DNA of 6,384 nt from an uncultured Caryophanales bacterium (GTDB taxonomy: Bacteria > Bacillota_I > Bacilli_A > RFN20 > CAG-826), in assembly GCA_946410525.1 (NCBI GenBank), contig CAMKAQ010000058.1, positions 1 through 6,384 on the forward strand. Reading direction: 5' to 3'. Below the pieces are notes generated by a model that was not told the origin of the DNA, ran no database searches, and saw only the letters and a list, made by a program, of their open reading frames with translations. How positions within the stretch are numbered: the first letter of the stretch is position 1; each line of letters opens with the position of its first letter. Shown piece after piece: positions 3,824-6,384 of this stretch. Both the position numbers and the translations under genes were made by a program.

Positions 3824-5866
3824 TTATTCGCTTCTTATCAAACTGCTTTCGGATTCCAAAGTAGGATAATCGTCTTCACTAAAAGACCAATCAGAAGCTC
3901 TCCATGACAGAGTGTTCACATAGAAATCCTCATCATAATGGACCGGAACCTCATTCCCCTCTAAGTAGGCACATCCTTCCGAAGAGGAATAGTAACAGGT
4001 CGAGTAATCAATCTCTGTGGTGTCCGTTCCATTTATCGTTCCTTTGAAGGAACCGGTACCACTGTATGTGATGACCGTATAACATCCGCTTAGCTGACAC
4101 GAAGAAGAAGAACCGACGATTCCGCCAGCATAGGAGGCTGACGCGATCGTTCCTAACGAATAACATGCGCTTATCGTTCCGGAGGTTCCACCTTCTACAT
4201 GTCCGACTATCCCACCAACATTAGAGAGTCCGCTGACATCACCGCGGTTATAGCAGGCGGAGATGTCTGGGTTATTGAAGCGGCCAACGATGCCGCCCAT
4301 GTAATCAGTCGATGATCCATCGTTAGAAGAAGAGATATTGCCAGTGTTAGCTGAGTACCAAATCTGGCCGGATTCCGCTTCGCCGACGATGCCTCCGCCA
4401 AATAAAGCGGCCGTGATATCCCCTTCGTTCTTGCATTTCCAAACGAGAGATGACCTCTCGACATAACCGACGATTCCTCCCGCGTGGGAAGAGGAAGAAA
4501 CGTTGCCGGTATTTAAGCAGCTCTCGGCTCTTTCGTTCTTTGAACATCCGATGATGCCACCGGCATAGAGATCCGAGGTGATGTTGCCGTTATTTGTGCA
4601 AAGCAGACATTGAGCCATCGCTAGTCCGACGATGCCTCCGACATACCTAATTCCGGAGATATTCGCGTTGTTCGTAGAGAGGGTCACTCCTGTATTCAAC
4701 ATACCGCTTTTGCTTGCGATATATCCGCATATGCCACCTGTGTGTACGCCATAGGCCGGAGAGACTGGAGTCGTGGTTATCGAACCTGATACCTCACATT
4801 CGCGGATGTAGCCTTGCGCGTATCCGCAGACCGCACCAATGTAGCTCGCGCCGGTCAAACCGGAGATATTGATGTTAACATCGGTGAGTTTGACGCCTTT
4901 TATGGTTCCGCCACTCAAGCGTCCAAACAGACCGCTATAATCCCTTGCGATCGTCATGGTAAGTCCTCTTATCGTATGGTTATTGCCTTTGAAGAGCCCT
5001 GAGAAAGCGTTCTCGTATGAATCACAAAGAGGGACCCATTCCTCGCCTGATAGGTCAAGGTCAGCCCTAAGGGCGTAGTGGCCTGCAGGGTTATTAACGA
5101 GGGCTTTGAGATCAGCGACGTTATAGATATCGTTATCCCAGCTCGCAACGACTCTTGGAGTTGGCAAGAACGTGAATGGCACGATGGAATTTCCTTCGGA
5201 ATTCGTTATCTTGGTGTCTTCCACATACCAGCCTTTGAACTCTCCGAAGGTGCTCGTCGGAACAGGAAGGGTGAAGTGCGATCCATAGGTCACTGAATAT
5301 TTAACTAAAGTACCATTAGGAAGAGTGCCTCCGTTGGTGTCTAAAGTGATCTCATAGGTTTTTCCTTGGTATCTTGCGGTCAAGGTGACGTCGTTAGGGA
5401 TCGACCATTCTCCGATATTAGGAACTTTTTCCTCGCCATTCCACCAGCCTGAGAATCTATAACCCGTCACATCTGGGGTTGGCAAAGTGTAGTGCTTACC
5501 ACAAGTGACGGTTATGTGGCCACTAGCGGAGCCTATCTCATCCACTAAGCGAACGCTATATTCCTTGCCAATCCATTCGGCAACGAGGATGGTGTCGCCT
5601 TGGACGATGTCTTTGTCGAAATCCCATTTGACGCCGTTACAGTACCATCCTTTGAGGGTATAGCCAGGCCTATCTATTTCAGGCTCTTTGACCTTTCCCC
5701 CTTCCTCTACCCTTTGATCAGGGACGAGTATGAGGCATTCAGAGTGGAAGCGGACCCTATATCCAAAGGATTCGCTCAAAGACGAGTCAGAGGGGATGAT
5801 GTTGCAGCTTGCTAAAGAAAAACCAAAAAGCATTGCCGCGACGAGAAAAACTTTTCGGATTTTCAT
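3824..5866 (-). CDS. Surface lipoprotein with InlB B-repeats and GLUG repeats
   Basis: A 680-residue exported lipoprotein. The start at 5866 is preferred to the ATG eight codons upstream because AAAGGGG stands 7 bases before it and a signal peptide begins there: positive MKIRK, a hydrophobic core, and lipobox LASC with acylated C21. A Ser/Asp linker is followed by three InlB B-type (Flg_new/Listeria-Bacteroides) repeats at about 36-98, 102-166 and 171-243, each with a G-GW or SGWW core. Residues 246-330 form a beta-helix lead-in (ALRADLDLSG.. FSGLFKGNNHTI). About nine GLUG repeats follow between 341 and 590, with cores such as VGGIVG, AGGIIG and MGGIVG and frequent Cys and Asn-x-Gly turns. 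The C-terminus closes with a W-x-F...YPTL motif. No LPXTG or catalytic site is seen. The protein is probably a surface adhesin or binding protein. It is richer in GC than the defence genes and converges on the antitoxin gene with 9 bases between. Confidence 0.88.
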   Translation of the reverse strand: MKIRKVFLVAAMLFGFSLASCNIIPSDSSLSESFGYRVRFHSECLILVPDQRVEEGGKVKEPEIDRPGYTLKGWYCNGVKWDFDKDIVQGDTILVAEWIGKEYSVRLVDEIGSASGHITVTCGKHYTLPTPDVTGYRFSGWWNGEEKVPNIGEWSIPNDVTLTARYQGKTYEITLDTNGGTLPNGTLVKYSVTYGSHFTLPVPTSTFGEFKGWYVEDTKITNSEGNSIVPFTFLPTPRVVASWDNDIYNVADLKALVNNPAGHYALRADLDLSGEEWVPLCDSYENAFSGLFKGNNHTIRGLTMTIARDYSGLFGRLSGGTIKGVKLTDVNINISGLTGASYIGAVCGYAQGYIRECEVSGSITTTPVSPAYGVHTGGICGYIASKSGMLNTGVTLSTNNANISGIRYVGGIVGLAMAQCLLCTNNGNITSDLYAGGIIGCSKNERAESCLNTGNVSSSSHAGGIVGYVERSSLVWKCKNEGDITAALFGGGIVGEAESGQIWYSANTGNISSSNDGSSTDYMGGIVGRFNNPDISACYNRGDVSGLSNVGGIVGHVEGGTSGTISACYSLGTIASASYAGGIVGSSSSCQLSGCYTVITYSGTGSFKGTINGTDTTEIDYSTCYYSSSEGCAYLEGNEVPVHYDEDFYVNTLSWRASDWSFSEDDYPTLESESSLIRSE

Positions 5867-5873
5867 GTCAATT

Positions 5874-5880
5874 CCCCTTT
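5874..5880 (-). promoter_or_regulatory. Ribosome binding site deciding the lipoprotein start
   Basis: AAAGGGG on the - strand, 7 bases before the ATG at 5866. The alternative ATG at 5890 has no Shine-Dalgarno sequence and would place eight extra residues ahead of the signal peptide. Confidence 0.7.
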
Positions 5881-5915
5881 CAATTTGCATTTTACAAGGT
5901 TAATGAGACAATTCA

Positions 5916-5949
5916 CATACTTTTGAAAGTATGGCCTCTTTGCTATACA
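5916..5949 (+). promoter_or_regulatory. DegV gene promoter with overlapping palindromic operator
   Basis: CATACTTT (5916-5923) and AAAGTATG (5926-5933) form a perfect 8-bp inverted repeat around TG. It covers the candidate -35 TTGAAA (5923-5928). After 15 bases comes TATACA (5944-5949), preceded by TGC as in an extended -10. The arrangement suggests repression by a dimeric regulator binding over the -35 box. It also lies 50 bases upstream of the divergent lipoprotein start and could affect both genes. Confidence 0.5.
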
Positions 5950-5985
5950 CTTCTCTTATACCCATACGAAAGGTCTTACATAACT

Positions 5986-6384
5986 ATGCTTCACATTTTC
6001 GTCGATTCTGATTGCGATATCACCAAAGCCCAGGCTGAGGAATATGGCGTCTCCCTCATCTCGATGCCTTACTTCATCGGTGAGAAAGAAGTCTATCCAT
6101 ATGTCGATTTTGAGGAATTCGAGCCTCACGCCTATTACAACATGCTTCGTGAAGGAACGATTCCTACCACTGCCGCTTTATCACCTGCCAATTACAAAGA
6201 GATATTCGAACCTGCTTTCGCTAAAGGGGATACGATCCTTTATATCCATTTCTCAAGTGCGATGAGCCTTACCTTCGACAACATGGAGAAGGCCATTAGT
6301 GAGCTCAAAGAGAAATACCCTGATGTGAGATTCGAGCATTTTGACACGATGAGCATGACGACTGGCGCTTACGTCATCGTCAAG
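5986..6384 (+). CDS. DegV-family fatty-acid-binding protein, N-terminal part
   Basis: The first 133 codons of a gene that runs past the window end; full-length relatives are about 280 residues. HIFVDSDCDIT (3-13) is the DegV opening 'DSssD' motif, TIPTTAALSPANY (58-70) the 'TSqPs' loop, YIHFSSAMSLTFDNM (86-100) the 'iSSgLSGTy' loop and DTMSMTTGAYVIV (120-132) the start of the 'DS...s.G.G' region. Characterised members (FakB) bind a fatty acid and present it to the kinase FakA for phosphorylation, feeding phospholipid synthesis; DegV proteins are soluble. The ATG is the only plausible start before the DSDCD strand; AAAGG (5969-5973) is 12 bases upstream, a rather long spacing. It is divergent from the lipoprotein gene across 119 bases holding a promoter and palindrome. 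Confidence 0.85.
   Translation, partial: MLHIFVDSDCDITKAQAEEYGVSLISMPYFIGEKEVYPYVDFEEFEPHAYYNMLREGTIPTTAALSPANYKEIFEPAFAKGDTILYIHFSSAMSLTFDNMEKAISELKEKYPDVRFEHFDTMSMTTGAYVIVK

Noticed and set aside
4207..4547. Two - strand frames of 85 and 66 codons inside the lipoprotein gene
   Set aside because: They are alternative frames of the repetitive GLUG region on the same strand; the lipoprotein frame has clear repeats and a signal peptide.

Overview
The window looks like part of a low-to-moderate GC Bacillota chromosome, possibly an uncultured Bacilli/Erysipelotrichia-type gut or rumen lineage. The evidence is strong AAAGGAG/AGGAG ribosome binding sites, a lipobox lipoprotein with InlB-type B-repeats, a DegV-family protein, and TGA used as an ordinary stop codon. 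The lineage is an inference, not a demonstrated fact. Seven protein genes are visible; the first and last run off the window.

Layout: (1) The 3' end of a membrane protein of the DUF1295/steroid-reductase-like family (+) meets, across a bidirectional terminator-like hairpin, the 3' end of a leftward two-gene operon. (2) That operon (- strand, 2290 to 393) encodes an ABC/OLD-type AAA ATPase followed, with a 4-base ATGA overlap, by a protein with TOPRIM-like (RloB-like) motifs. This pairing is typical of phage-defence systems of the RloAB / AbiL / PARIS type and is the most interesting content of the window. It is preceded by a candidate promoter and a tandem palindromic repeat that looks like an operator. 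(3) A structured intergenic stretch (about 2400 to 2578) holds three consecutive inverted repeats, the last with a T tail on the + strand. (4) Next come a calcineurin-like metallophosphoesterase (-), a 280-base divergent regulatory region crowded with GGT/ACC palindromes, and a HigA/VapI-like antitoxin (+) with no recognisable toxin beside it. (5) A 680-residue lipoprotein (-) carries three InlB-type B-repeats and about nine GLUG repeats, ends 9 bases from the antitoxin gene, and is visibly richer in GC than the defence genes. (6) A divergent promoter with an 18-base palindrome drives the start of a DegV-family fatty-acid-binding protein, cut by the window end.

How it fits together: the ATPase and the TOPRIM-like protein probably act as one complex, an ATPase sensor or scaffold with a nuclease-like or effector subunit, translated in a coupled manner. 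The orphan antitoxin and the metallophosphoesterase lie next to them in what resembles a small accessory or defence segment between housekeeping-type genes (DUF1295 protein, DegV). Whether they take part in the same function cannot be told from sequence alone.
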